NCBI GenBank assembly: GCA_028023455.1
Contig: JAQFVV010006503.1
Location: forward strand, 233,001-297,000
Direction: 5' to 3'
Origin: Epiperipatus broadwayi
Taxonomy: Eukaryota > Onychophora > Udeonychophora > Euonychophora > Peripatidae
DNA: 64,000 bases
In this document: positions 11,770-23,896 of the stretch, piece by piece
Numbering within the stretch: the stretch's first letter is position 1
How the letters are laid out: the number at the start of each line of letters is the position of its first letter
Position numbers and translations under genes: made by a program
The notes under the pieces: model-generated
What the model was told of the DNA's origin: nothing
Seen by the model: only the letters and a program-made list of their open reading frames with translations
Database searches by the model: none

Positions 11770-12378
11770 TTCTCCTTTTTGTCCCCATTATTCACGAACC
11801 CCAAAATATTTTTTATATAATTTAACTATACATATAACACTAATAATAAACGTATTCACTGAAATATAATTATTTAAAATTATAGAACAAATATCACCCA
11901 TTAATGGTTGAGCAAAATTTGAAATGTATTGAAACATTTCAGGAGTACATTCAAGTGAAAAATGCTTATTTATAAAGATACATGACATATATAGAGATAT
12001 TATAAGATTCATATTAAAAAAAGGTTTTAATTAAGGTTTTTTAAAAAAGATAAAAGTGACTATGTGTTTAGCACCCATACAAGTGTGATATCTTTGTTGT
12101 TGGTATCAACAATATTCCATCACATTCCAGTTAGATTTTTTATTCTTATAGTTTGTGAAATGGCAGTATTTAGCCAACCAAAATTAACTTGCTAGCTAAA
12201 AATAGTTAAATACCTATTTATTAACCATTTTAGTTAGGTTAAGTCCTGTGTATTGAAAGAAAAATCTATGCCTGTTGGAGACCTAAAGTTTTAAAATTCA
12301 TTCAACTTTTCCACTATGGCCTGATGATTTTAAAGAATTTTTAATTTTTTTAAGGGTTTTTAAAAATAAATTATATTC

Positions 12379-12586
12379 ACTCTTTTATGTATGTTGTACC
12401 TTTTTATATACTCTTATGTATGTTTTACTCTTTTATGTACTCTTTTATGTATGTTGTACCCTTTTGTATACTCTTTTATGAATGTTGTACCCTTTTATAT
12501 ACTCTTTTATGTATGTTGTACTCTTTTATATACTCCTTTATGTATGTTATATTTTTTTATATACTCTTTTATGTATGTTGTACTCC
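12379..12586. repeat. 31-bp minisatellite, about 6.7 units
   Basis: Tandem units of about 31 bp built on 'ctcttttatgtatgttgta' followed by a T/A-rich half, with small differences between units. The two overlapping plus-strand frames at 12387-12675 are translations of this repeat and not genes. Confidence 0.9.
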
Positions 12587-13210
12587 TGATGCTTTTATTA
12601 CTGTTTTCATTTTCTATTAATCCTAAATATTCGAATCTATCAATCAATAATGATGCACTTGATTTACTTCATTGATTAAAACAGTGTTATGCAATGATTT
12701 TTAATTCCCATATTTTTTTTAAAAGCAATATATTATTAATAGTAAGAAATTTTTATTGTTCAAAATTTAGTAGTTCAAAACAGAAAACAAAAAGGAAATA
12801 TTGTAATCAAATGTAAAATTTGTACAAAGTAATTGGGGAAAGAATAATGACTTTGCTCACATGAACCACTTTGTATTATAAAATTGCATTATTTATCAAT
12901 ATTTGTTTAGTTGTGTCAATGTTTAGTGCTTTGTGATGATTGGAAAAGGACATTCATTACCTGACCTACTGGCATTCTCAGAGAAATAATTATGAATTGC
13001 TTAATCTTTTGTTTTAAAAACAAAGCTATTTTATAAGAGAGAGTTGTTCTAACAAAGTAAATTGATTGATGATTTCATTATGAAAATAAGTCTATACATA
13101 TTAAAAGTTTTTCTGTTTTTCATACATGCAATTTTAATATAAAATATTTATAACTTACAGAACTTCACATGAATACCATTTTCTATGCTTACACAAGCAG
13201 TTAAAAGAGA

Positions 13211-13350
13211 CAAAACTCTACATACAGTAGTGTCCCCTAATGCAAGCCACAGTAATCAATGTATGAAAGGTTATACATATGCACAAACCTTCTTGCATCT
13301 ATTGATTACTCTGGCTTGTACTTTATGGCACTACTGTAAGGAGAGTTTGG
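13211..13350. mobile_element. Palindromic derivative of family A (no ribozyme)
   Basis: The 3' part of the family A repeat (the block with 'attgattactctgg' and 'cactactgta') is present as an inverted repeat: left arm 'aaactctacatacagtagtg' onward, right arm 'cactactgtaaggagagttt'. The hammerhead portion is missing. It resembles the fold-back at 15190-15664 reduced to its outer arms. The short plus-strand frame across it is not a gene. Confidence 0.6.
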
Positions 13351-14282
13351 CTTCTGCTTTAAATTATAGAACTGTTAGTGGCAAATGTTTCAAAAGTCTT
13401 ATGCAAGTTTTAATTTTAGAATTAGTTCTTGGCTTGTTATGTAATTTTTTTTTATTTATCTTATAAAACATTTATCTTCTGAAGTAAACATTTTAAAAAA
13501 TAAAAGAGAAAATATTTCAAAAAAATTAGAGAAAAAGAGAGTGAAAAAGAACAAAAAGTGAAACACATTCTGGCAATATAATCAAGAATTAAAAATCATT
13601 TGACTGTTATTAGCTATCCTATATACTTATTTTATACCTATATGTTTGAGGAATTATGTTTACATAACTGTTGTTCAAAGTTCACTATTTGTTATGATTC
13701 ACACATGCAAGGAATATTTTTACTTCTCACACACATTTTTGTTGTATATTATTATATTAATAATAGTTTACTATTTATAAAAAAATTTGTAAAGTCAGAA
13801 TCATTTATAAATTTAAAATTTTGAAAAATAATAAATTATTTATAAAATGTTAAATGAAAATTCCTAAATTTAAATTCTGAAAATGTCTACACCAGAATTG
13901 ATCATAGAACTCACATTCCAGATTCTGACACTACTGCTGTACTAAATTATGTAGGACCCATGTTTTCATTAGTAACAGATAAATGTCTTTGAATGAAACA
14001 AAATATATTTTTTAGTTGATAGAGTTAGTACACATTAATATTCTTTATACAATTTTTTTTTTGCTGTGTTACTACATCTATATTACAAATTCACATGAAT
14101 AACTAATTATAAAAGAGAATCAAAATTATATATGGTGAACTTGACCAAATGTGCACTTGGAATTTGGTTATAAAAAAGACAGAAACCACTATGGTACACA
14201 GAAAAACATTTGCAAATTTGAATTAATCAGATATAATAAATATATATAAATACCATCATATTAATATCAAATACGAGTAGCT
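13351..14282. other. AT-rich non-coding stretch
   Basis: No gene or repeat family was recognised. Confidence 0.6.
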
Positions 14283-14394
14283 TATTTTTTTTTTCTCATA
14301 TGTCATAGCATCGGCCAGGATGCAAACCCACACCTGTCTCCAACCAACTACTTGCTTGCAAGGCAGGTGCGATGACCTCTCGGCTAACAATGCT
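14283..14394 (-). mobile_element. tRNA-like SINE or tRNA pseudogene with A-tail
   Basis: On the minus strand a tRNA-like fold occupies 14307-14394. Its acceptor stem is seven pairs, AGCATTG with CGATGCT (one U-G). It has an A box TTAGCCGAGAGG, an anticodon arm of four out of five pairs around loop CTTGCAA (UGC), a long variable region, and a B-box-like GGGTTTGCATCC. It is followed by 'atgacatatgag' and an A-rich tail (14286-14295 read as A on minus). The tail and the irregular variable arm favour a tRNA-derived SINE or retropseudogene over a working tRNA. Confidence 0.55.
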
Positions 14395-15189
14395 TGATGA
14401 GTAGCCTATTTTGTGACAAAAAACATCTTCAATATTCTGCTAAATATAGGTATAAAACTTTTCTTTTATAATCAATATTACATTTTTATATATTGTTGTT
14501 TTTATATATTCTTGAACTGGTTTTACCATCTTCATTTTTATTAAATTAATTAGCCCATATTATTTTAATATGAAAACAATATTATAGATCTTAGTACCAG
14601 AATAAATTTGAAATCCATTTATAGTATTTATTTACAACATATCTTTTTTTCATAATATTTTAATTATTTCCGAATCTCCCTATAAAATTTGAATATAAAA
14701 ACATCAGTTTAAATCAGATAAAACAAAGAATGATTTAGCAGTGAAACATTTATTTCTAATTCCAGAAGCTAAAATGTCCATAAAATCATGCCAATGCTTA
14801 AAAAAAAAAAGATTATAAAAATGTTACATAGAGTCTATTTTTTTTTAGGATATAATGGAATTTCATGTTCAACTCATTTTTATTTCTTTAGTTATCATTT
14901 CAATTTGATAGAATTAACCCAATTCTATTATTGCCATTTAAAATGCTTTAGACAAAATAAATCTGTTAAAGATTTTGAATATTAAAAAATATTTTTTTAG
15001 TGCATGTTCAAATGTTCTTTGCAAACATTTTTATTAGCTGATAGTAATCTATATTTCCATACATTTCTTTTAAACTAGAATCTGTTTCTACATTTGTTAA
15101 ACTTTAAAAAAAAATTCTTTTTAATCATTTTTGGATTAACTGAATAAGAGACATGTTTAATAATTATTTTTATTCAGAAGATTTTAATT
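14395..15189. other. AT-rich non-coding stretch
   Basis: No supported gene was found. The frame at 14788-14985 is A/T-rich noise. Confidence 0.6.
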
Positions 15190-15350
15190 AAACCACTAAA
15201 CATCACATGATCACTATCTCTTATACCAATACATAATTGTTATTAAACAAGGCAAAACTCTCTCCATACAGTAGTGCCACCCTGTGCCAACCAGAGTATT
15301 CAATGGGTGCCAGAAGGCTTGTGCTCAAAATCCCTATCTAGTGTCTACTC

Positions 15351-15409
15351 ATCCAATATCCCCAGACTAGTTTTTGGCTTGTGGCCTTCATCAGTGAGGA
15401 GCCTTGGAT
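15351..15409 (-). ncRNA. Hammerhead motif, family A copy A3
   Basis: Read on minus: CTGATGA (15388-15394), stem II GGC-CACAA-GCC, AAAAAC where GAAAC is expected, then TA and GTC (15365-15367). Stem I has proximal CTCCTCA/TGGGGA and a perfect distal ATCCAA/TTGGAT helix. The single core lesion is G12 to A. This is the best-paired family A copy and shows the ancestral layout. Confidence 0.7.
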
Positions 15410-15505
15410 CAGAGAGCACTGCACCTAGATCTTAGGATCTAATGCAACCCTCCAGCAGCCACCTTTTATCTCTACTTAACTACAAAACTATGAGAATGAA
15501 ATTAA

Positions 15506-15557
15506 ATTCAAGGCTCCTCACCAATGAAGGCCAGAAACTAGTCTGGGGATATTGGAT
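15506..15557 (+). ncRNA. Truncated hammerhead motif, family A copy A4
   Basis: GAAAC-TA-GTC and stem I are retained (ATTCAA with TTGGAT, one G-U). The 5' core reads CCAATGA, and about seven bases of stem II are deleted, leaving AGGCCA. It is not expected to cleave. Confidence 0.55.
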
Positions 15558-15664
15558 GAGTAGACATTAGATAGGGATTTTATGCACAAGCCTTCTGGCA
15601 TCCATTGATTACTCTGGTTGGCACAGGGTGGCACTACTGTATGAAGAGAGTTTTGCCTTGTTTA

Positions 15665-18225
15665 TGATTTTAATTTTGAAATTAAATCTGTTTATCATTT
15701 AACTTAGACTATATAATAGATATAGTATTTTTTAAAACTTCAATATAGTTTATGCATGATTTTGGAGATGAATAGTCATAAAGTATTACAACTCTTGGTT
15801 ATGGTATGTGTTAGTTTGCCATTGAATTGCATGACTCCACATGAGAATTTTTTTTTTTACATGTGCACAACTCAGATCTGTCATAGATTTAATTAAAGAA
15901 AATTTTAGCAGTATTAGAATTAGTACTACATTTTAAGAATATGATAATCTAAGACAAAAATATTCATTAATTTCCATAGCATAGATATTTGAAAAAATCT
16001 GTTAAATAGAAAAGTATTAATAATAGAAGATACATGATAAAGTAAACTCAGATAAAAGGTGTGAGATAAAATAGATTAAAGGAAAATACAATGCATCTAG
16101 ATTATCATAAAAAGAATAAATATAAAAAAGATTTAGCTTATCAAGTGCATCATTGAATTGGTGATGACAAAAAAATGTGAATATGAGAGAAAATTCAGTA
16201 AAATGGAATACATACTGGAAAAGCATAATCAAGTGATATTAGAAAAAATACATTGTCATAGAAAATATCCCTGATAATAGATCTTATAGTAAAGTAAAAT
16301 ATTTTTAAAAGCTCAGACTCACAGATAGAATCAAAGAATAGGAAGTTTTTAGTAAAGAGGCTTTGCATTGAAAATGTAAAAACAAATAATATTCTTTAAG
16401 TAATATAAAGGAAACTAAATAAGGATGAAATTGGTTATATTTTAAATGAAGAGAAACCTTTAAAATATATATAAGTAGTAGTCTAATAAAATATAAGAGG
16501 ATACGCTTAAAATATTTAAAGATAAAATATTCGAGAGAAATACATGTTCCTAATTCAATTTATGATTTATTAGAAAAGTTGGTAAACTTTTTAAAGTATA
16601 GATACTAGAACAGTAAGTTGTTTACAACAATATAATGTGTGAAAAAAAGTTAGCAATTATAAAGAGAAGAGATGCTAGAGATGCAATTGCTATGGTAACA
16701 ACTATTTTTGAGATATGATTTGAAAAAGCAGAAAACAAATTGACAAGAAAAATGGCTATTAAATAACATTAAACAATTATTTTGCAAAAGAGTCCATGCA
16801 TGAAAGGATAGTTATAGGCAAATCTTGCTTTATGTAGCATTTATTTACTTAAATTGTAAATGAATGTTTTTTTAATGAAAAATAAGAATGGAAAAGTTTA
16901 TTTCATCAGTTTTAATACTCACACAATAGTGCTTGAAAATATCAAGAATGAGCTTAACAAAATATTAATTTAGGTTAAAAAATATGGCAAGTTTAAAATA
17001 AATAATTGATTCATAATATCCACCATGTTTTATTTTAAATCCTTCTTATATAAATGGTACATCATGTATATTTTGTTGATAAGCATATTGTTTACTAAAC
17101 TCCACATGTTCGTACTTTTCAACATGCACACATCCACATGCACACACATCTGTAATGCAGATCCTTTTCTATATGTGTAATACACATATAAAAGTTAAGA
17201 TTAATGTATAAATAAATTTTAAAAAAATAATCTAGTCATTAATAATAATAATTATTATATTTGTTAATTTTATTAACAGCAGCCTTTCCATTAACAATTA
17301 ATTTACTAGTATTTTAGCTTACATTAAATGTAACTTTAAACTGAAGAAAAAAAAATTGATGAAATTATACTTTACTATGCATATGCATAAATGGAATCCA
17401 TATTGTTTCTTCAATATTTTTCTTGTTTGAGCTATGGGTAAACTTATATAATGTATTTAAAATATCTGTCCTATTATGTCCTACATTTAATGACTAATTA
17501 ATATATATATTTCAATATTAGATAATTATTTTGGAATTTATATAGCAATTCCTTTTTTAAATAAAAATATTTTTAGTCAAGCCAATATGTGCAAAATACA
17601 AGCTTTAATTTGAGGTGTACAGATTTTTTAATTAATAGAAAAAATCCTTCAAGATTGTCGATCAATGTGTTATATGATAAAGGAGTATGCACATTTAAAC
17701 ATTTATTTTCTAAAAATATATTAACGTTTTTGAACAAGATTTAGTGGCAAATGTTGAAAATGAAGTGTATAAAATGGTAGAAAGTTAAAGTGAGTCAAAA
17801 TGTGCATTAAAAAAGGTAATTCACGAACAAGAGCTAATATATAAAAAATATGCTAACCTATGAATATTTTTAAATCTGATTTTAAAGAACTTTCCATTAA
17901 TTGTAATGAATGTTTTTGTTTAGACAATGTTTTATTTTGCATATGGAAACTGTTTGAGGTAAAGCAAATCAACAAGACATACTTTATTAATATGATGAAT
18001 AATTTATTAAATAAACAATATAATTTGCATAAATATACATAAATAGAAGCAAGTTAGTGATACAAGTGAGAATGTTAATGTTTGATGAGATTAGTTTTTA
18101 CAATTCTATCAAGATGACAGTCAATGCTACAAAACTGATTATAGATTTTATTTATGTATTTATATTTTGAAAATTGTATACTTAATTATATATATATCTG
18201 GGAACTTCCATATAATAAAAACATA
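15665..18225. other. AT-rich non-coding stretch
   Basis: No gene was supported. Frames at 16017-16232 and 17860-18042 have no recognisable features. A short hairpin 'tatatgtgtaatacacata' lies near 17172. Confidence 0.6.
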
Positions 18226-18326
18226 ATAGCTAAATAGTTGACATTTCAGTACAATAACAAGTACTTTTCTCAGAGCTCTAAGGAAAGTACTTGTTATTGT
18301 ACTGAAACATCAACCATTGAGCTATT
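18226..18326. repeat. Inverted repeat (fold-back), about 43-bp arms
   Basis: Left arm 'aatagctaaatag...' with 'acatttcagtacaataaca' and right arm 'tgttattgtactgaaac...' to 'gagctatta' pair almost completely around a 16-base loop containing AGAGCTCT. It could be a small fold-back element. Confidence 0.75.
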
Positions 18327-18392
18327 ATACTTTTATTGCATGAAAGCTTCTGGAAAAAATACTATGAATTTATTTATCTGTGAGAATACTAG

Positions 18393-18393
<1 letters not shown>

Positions 18394-18435
<42 letters not shown>
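18394..18435. repeat. (AT)n microsatellite
   Basis: A simple run of about 21 AT units. Confidence 0.95.
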
Positions 18436-18438
<3 letters not shown>

Positions 18439-19298
18439 ACCCTTACTTCTCGATGTATAATATAGTTTGAAATACGACTAGCTCAATTAAATTATAATGC
18501 TCAGTTAAAATTTGCATATCTATCTTTAATATACTTTTATATTATCATATTCTAATTAAATTTATTATCAATTATCAAAATCAATATATTTCTATAATAT
18601 GTACTAATTAAATAAGTATTTATCAAAATCATGAGACTGTGAAGTAAAGTTACAAAGTAATAAGTAGATTTACATTGAGTCAATATCTCCTAAGACATTG
18701 TCTCAATGGCATAAGAATACTATCACCTCCTTATTAACTTACTACGACCTCTATAGCATTCTTATGGCTTTTAAATAAAATAAACTATCTTTAATAATAA
18801 TAAAATAAATAAATCTTAACTTTTAATTTTTAAAAATATAATTAAATAATCTCAGGTTCTTCTAATTATCTTAAAGAAATGATAACTCATGTAAATAAGT
18901 ATGATAAAGGATTTTATATCAAACCTAAATACACCTAACTTATTCTAATAATAATAATACTCAATACTAATCTTAGAGTATAACTTAAGCTTATTTATTT
19001 CTGTTATATCATCAATCATCAAATAAATAATAATATGTACATCTTTTTATTTTCATATAGTATCTTAATTTTAGAATAGATCAAAATCTTACATCTTAAT
19101 AATCTGTGGCAATAAATAATATTGTACTCTTATAATGTGCATTATAATTACCTTATGACCATTATAATATTATATGTTAATGTCAATTCAATTCTTATAA
19201 AATAATATCAAGAAAATATTGTGTTTATTTCTAAATAATAATAATAAATTCATATTGTGCAAATATTATGTTTATTCAAATTATCTGTTGTCAAATGC
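18436..19298. other. AT-rich non-coding stretch
   Basis: No gene was found. A weak hairpin pairs 'cataagaatactat' (about 18710) with 'atagcattcttatgg' (about 18755). Confidence 0.55.
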
Positions 19299-19348
19299 TG
19301 TGGTGTAAAATAATGAACTCGACACACTTTTAAAACGAATTAAACAAA

Positions 19349-19354
19349 TTTATT
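19349..19354 (-). terminator. Polyadenylation signal AATAAA in the putative LTR
   Basis: AATAAA on the minus strand about 50 bases before the LTR end, in the place expected for the R/U5 polyadenylation signal. AATAAA is frequent by chance in such AT-rich DNA. Confidence 0.35.
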
Positions 19355-21747
19355 TACATTAACTTCAACTAAGAATTTATTTACAATATTTACAGTTCAA
19401 AATTATGAAAACAAAGAAAATAAAATAAGAAAATAATAATACAATATGTTTACATTGTTATTAATTCATACTCCTAATAAGTAATTATACATTCTTTAAA
19501 ATGCTGTACTAATAACATTGAAGTATGTTTTCAAACTTAGACTTTAAACAAATATCAGTGAACTTCAGTTATTACACAGAAAAATTTATGTAAACAATAT
19601 TTATGTAGCATATGTAAACAATTAAACTTTGCTAATTAAATTGCTACATCACTTAAGTATTACTGTTATTCATTTCATCATGTACTAGTATATGTTCACT
19701 TTAATATCAGCATTACTCTAATAGCATAATATAGAAAACTAATGTATCTTTATAATGTAATAACAAATAATTGATTATAATTTTATATTTCACTTAATGC
19801 AATTTATGCTACATGTTTTATTAAATATGCATTACATATATGTACTGTTAAATAATAATACTTAAATTATTCATTAATTTCAAATTCATAAAGCATTATA
19901 TTAGATAAATTCTATGATTCTTTTCTATGTGAAATTATTACTTTACTTTATGTGTTATTCTACTCTTTTTTAATAACTTTCTTTCTACAAAATATCCTCT
20001 AAAACTTATTTAAACTTTCCGGAAAAACAATCATCAACTTTAAATAAATACTAATTATCCAAAACTATTTACACTTCCTCATCTATATTCGGTAAATTTT
20101 CAACTCAAATACAAACTTCTACATAAAACTTAACTTAATTTATCCAATAAAATAAAAATAAAATATAGACTTTGAGATCTCTTCCTAACTTGAAATAAAA
20201 TAATTACTTGTATGAATAATAAATATAATTCTAATACTCCAACATAATAATAATAAAAATAAAAATCAAAATTTATTTACGAAAGAATCATATAATTATT
20301 TCTAAGCTTCTTATGTAATGTTGTATCATATTTATATCATAAATTCAAATTATGCATATCTAAATAAAACTGTCACTGCCAATATAATGTGTGTGTATTT
20401 TTAAAATATTCATACATTCATTCAACAATAACATATCATTCGGTTGATCTAAAGAAAACATATTAAATACATTAAAATTATTATTATTATACAATTTTTA
20501 CCATCAATAATGATTTAATGTACAGTCCATCTTCCAATATTCTTCGGAATTACAGCTTCATAAAATAATTCACATTTACACTCACGATCATTCTTAAAAT
20601 ATTCTGTGTTATATTAATTATAAAATAAACTTATGCAATTAATCATTATATTATTTTTTAGTTATTATTTTAAGAAATGTACCTATCTTATTTTAATAGA
20701 TTAATAATATTTAAATTTTATGTTAGATAAATAAAACAGAATTTATATTACATAACTCCTGCGATGTCTCCTTTCACCATAAAGTTCTTTAATCCTAGGC
20801 ACATATTCACTAGAACACCATTTCCTGTTTCCGGTCCATCACGTGTTTTTTAAAAAGTTTATGAAAAACGAAAACGTTCTTTTAAAACCAAAATAAAAGT
20901 TAATCAGTTCTTTTATAAAAATATAATAAAATTAAAATAGTTTATCTGATCCGGATGCAGTTCTTTAAAGAATATTATTTAAAAGTTATTATTCTTGAAT
21001 TAGTTTATAATTTATGAAAAATTATCATTTAATTATTTTAAATTAACTGGGACGTCCACGTATTACTTGCGCATTTCTTAACAAAATATCCAGGTAAGAA
21101 TAAGCTTCTTTATTTATAAACGACCAGCGTTTAAATTATTTTCAATATAATAATTTTTATTATATTAAGACTTTTAGCTAATTATATTTTCAATTTATTT
21201 GCCTTTTAAAATTGTCAACATTTAGTCTCTTAAATATAAAGACTTAACAGGGCAAATATTTATAAAACTACTTTCATTTTTAATATCTTTACTTAAGATA
21301 TACATTTAAATTTATAGCTTGCAAAATACTTTCTTCATAAAGAAGTATTTTATTCTCTAAAATATCTATTTTCTAATAGTCAATAGTAATTAGCTTTTAA
21401 AATTATATACTGTCCAAAATACTACTTTTCTCCATCTCGTAATTTTCCGAACTAATCCAGCGTTTGTCATACTTCTAGTATAAAGTTTCCGATATATTTT
21501 CACTATATATGATGTTCCCATGACCATTTGCATGTAAATTGAGCTTAATATAGAGACAACTGATAGGGAAAATTAAATTAACACTGCAGGTCTATCATTT
21601 AAAACTTTTATAAATTATTTACAATGACACTCTTATAATTTTAAAAAATGATTTTAGAGCGTCTATAAATTTACTTAGCTATTTTTTTAATAGCACAATT
21701 AACTTGAAAATTCAATCACAGAGTCCTCTCCTAACAATTGAACTGAG

Positions 21748-21781
21748 CTTTTATACCGGAAGAAACTTCCCATTTGATTGG
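21748..21781 (-). promoter_or_regulatory. LTR core promoter: CCAAT and TATA boxes
   Basis: On the minus strand ACCAATC (CCAAT at 21777-21781) is followed about 20 bases later by GTATAAAAGCTC (TATAAAAG at 21748-21755). This locally GC-richer patch in AT-rich surroundings fits a pol II core promoter of the LTR, giving a U3 of about 1 kb and a long R-U5. Confidence 0.55.
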
Positions 21782-22732
21782 TACATTTAAACAATCAATT
21801 TGCTGGCTTATTTACATATTTACCAACAACACAAAATTAAAAATAAATAATGACTTATTTAATATTTAATATTTATTACATTATTACATTTTTAAAATAA
21901 TTCTTATCGTTTATTTAAATCTATTAAACACTTTTAAAAAGTATATTATTTTACTTGATTTTAATTTTAACTTTTATAAAATTATTTTTAAATAAACTAA
22001 GTATTTTTTTATACGTCATATTTTTAAAGCAATACTTTTAAAAATCAGATTTAATATTCTACATTGATTATCTTTATTTTTATCTCGTGATAACTCACGT
22101 ATTATTTATAAATTTTATAACATGATTTTTAAAATAGTTCTGCAACTTTACTAAACAACTTCTAAGCATGTGTGTGTATATTTAACTAACATCTGTTTTT
22201 TTTTTACAATAAAAGAAACGCTTCTCATAATCTAAAAATAACTAACAATTGCATTTTTAAAATAAACATTTTTTTTTTAAAATAAATAAGATATTATAAC
22301 AGATTTTAAATTAATAATTCGATATTATTAAAATCAAATATTAATCTTCTATTTAAGTATTTATAATAATTAAAAAAATAAACAATATTTATATTCTTTT
22401 ATAACATTATTTTATCAACAATAAATATATGCATTTAATTTTAACTTGTCTTTTAAACACTTTTAGTTTTAAATACCTATTTATTAAATATATTAATGCA
22501 ATATTGACTATGGCCATTTTTTCCAAATATATATTATAATCATCATCATTTAAAATGTCTCTCTCAATTTCAGCACAATTTTACATATCAAATACTCACA
22601 GATTGCTTTAATTAAACCTTTTGAAATATTACCATAAGCAAAATTAACATCACATATTCAAATATATCTTAAATTTAAAATTTTTAAGATATTAGCACAA
22701 AAATCAGATGGTGACCCATACAAAAGGGCACA

Positions 22733-23574
22733 TATTCCCCTCCTTCGGATAAAATTTTAAATTTAACATCTATCTTCATCTTCTTTAATCCACATTTATC
22801 ATCTTCATCTTTCTTATCATTAAATATTATAATAAATTACTTTAACATAAAATTTTATAAAGCATTGAGACATCATCTTACATCTCAATTAGAAAACACT
22901 TTTAAATAAAACTACAATGATTTTCTTTTACTTTATAAAATAAATTTCACTTTTCTTGACTCATCTCTTATCTAGGTTACTTTTATTTCCCTAATATTTC
23001 TATAAACATTAAATATTTAAATTCTTTTAAATACACCTTTTACATAACTACTGAAAATACATATTCCTATAGTTAATACTATATTTTAAACTACTTTATG
23101 TATTTTACTTCCAAACTTATTGCTAGTTTCATTAGCAATTTTATAGATCATTGTTTAATAAATCTATATACTTCTCATCTTAACAGATTAACTTGATCTC
23201 TTAAGATTGATCAACTTCATGATCACTACTATAATATAAATTAATCTTTCAGAAGATCTACTTACATATAATTTAAACATATGAGTCTTTATACTTTCTA
23301 TCTTTATTACTCAACTTTTGCTTAAAATATTTACTTTAATAGCTAATTCCACTTTTATTTTAGTCATTCTGACCAAAATTTATTTCTCCCAAACTTATTA
23401 TTTATTAACTCAATAAATAATATCTTATTATACATATTTTGTAAACTTCTTCAATTAAATCTTTATCTATTCTGCTAACTCATCATATATAATAAATTAT
23501 TTCCTTATGTAAAGCACTATATTTAAACATTACATTAAAATCTTTGTTCACAATACATTTCTTAAAATTGTAAC
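22733..23574. other. Polypurine tract and AT-rich 3' untranslated region of the gypsy-type element
   Basis: The minus-strand purine tract sits at about 22733-22746 (pyrimidines on plus). The remaining 800 bases between it and the integrase stop hold no frame that I can assign, so an env-like gene is not evident. Confidence 0.45.
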
Positions 23575-23744
23575 TCACACTTCAGATGGAAATGGAATTA
23601 AACTCCTTGCATTATAAGTTCCTTTTTCCCCATCTGGTGTGGTTAACATAAATGCATTCTCCCCTACTTTGCAAGATATTCTATATGGACCTTCATATAG
23701 ACTAAGAAATTTTTTGAATTGATTTCTTTGTAGGTTGCTAACAT
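23575..23744 (-). pseudogene. Integrase C-terminal tail (gypsy-type pol remnant)
   Basis: Minus-strand frame ending in TGA at 23575-23577. It encodes the integrase tail motif: KKFLSLYEGPYRI, then NAFMLTTPDGEKGTYN, then SLIPF. The pattern LYEGPYRI...G-T-Y/F-N...L-x-P is typical of the C-terminus of Ty3/gypsy integrases from arthropods and other invertebrates. Only about 55 codons remain. Protease, reverse transcriptase, RNase H and the integrase core are missing between here and gag (23745-23896), so the element has a large internal pol deletion and depends on another element for mobility. Confidence 0.75.
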
Positions 23745-23896
23745 GGGAAAAATTTTATATTTATTTTGCAAAGCAAAAAAAAAATAATATAATGCCATAA
23801 TACATTATCAAATACACATCTTCTTTAAGAATTTATTTGTCTTAATTATTAAATATCTTCCTCTCTAAATCTAAACTTTAATTTTCTTTCTCCTTT

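Larger units (their letters stand above)
15190..15664. mobile_element. Fold-back pair of family A elements (copies A3 and A4)
   Basis: Two family A copies in opposite orientation: A3 on minus (about 15190-15465) and A4 on plus (about 15505-15664). They share about 155 bp arms, including the ribozyme region and the outer 'gtggcactactgta' block. The spacer 15411-15504 contains the 5' region of A3 and unrelated bases. Outer ends on both sides carry 'aaaactctc'/'gagagtttt'. It is non-coding. Confidence 0.65.
19299..22732 (-). mobile_element. Putative 3' LTR of minus-strand gypsy-type element (about 3.4 kb)
   Basis: On the minus strand it begins TGTGCCC (22732 leftward), directly after a purine-rich tract GAAGGAGGGGAATA typical of a polypurine tract, and ends ACACCACA at 19299. 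This gives TGTG...CACA ends. It holds a CCAAT box and TATA box (21748-21781) and an AATAAA near the far end (19349-19354). The partner 5' LTR is not present in the window; it would lie beyond the gap or be lost. LTR limits therefore rest on motifs and not on a matching copy, and the length is unusual. Confidence 0.5.

Noticed and set aside
12387-12675. Two overlapping frames rich in LYSF motifs
   Set aside because: Both translate the 31-bp minisatellite in different frames; no gene is needed to explain them.
14307-14394. A functional tRNA gene
   Set aside because: The irregular variable arm, mismatches in the T stem and the trailing A-run favour a SINE or pseudogene.
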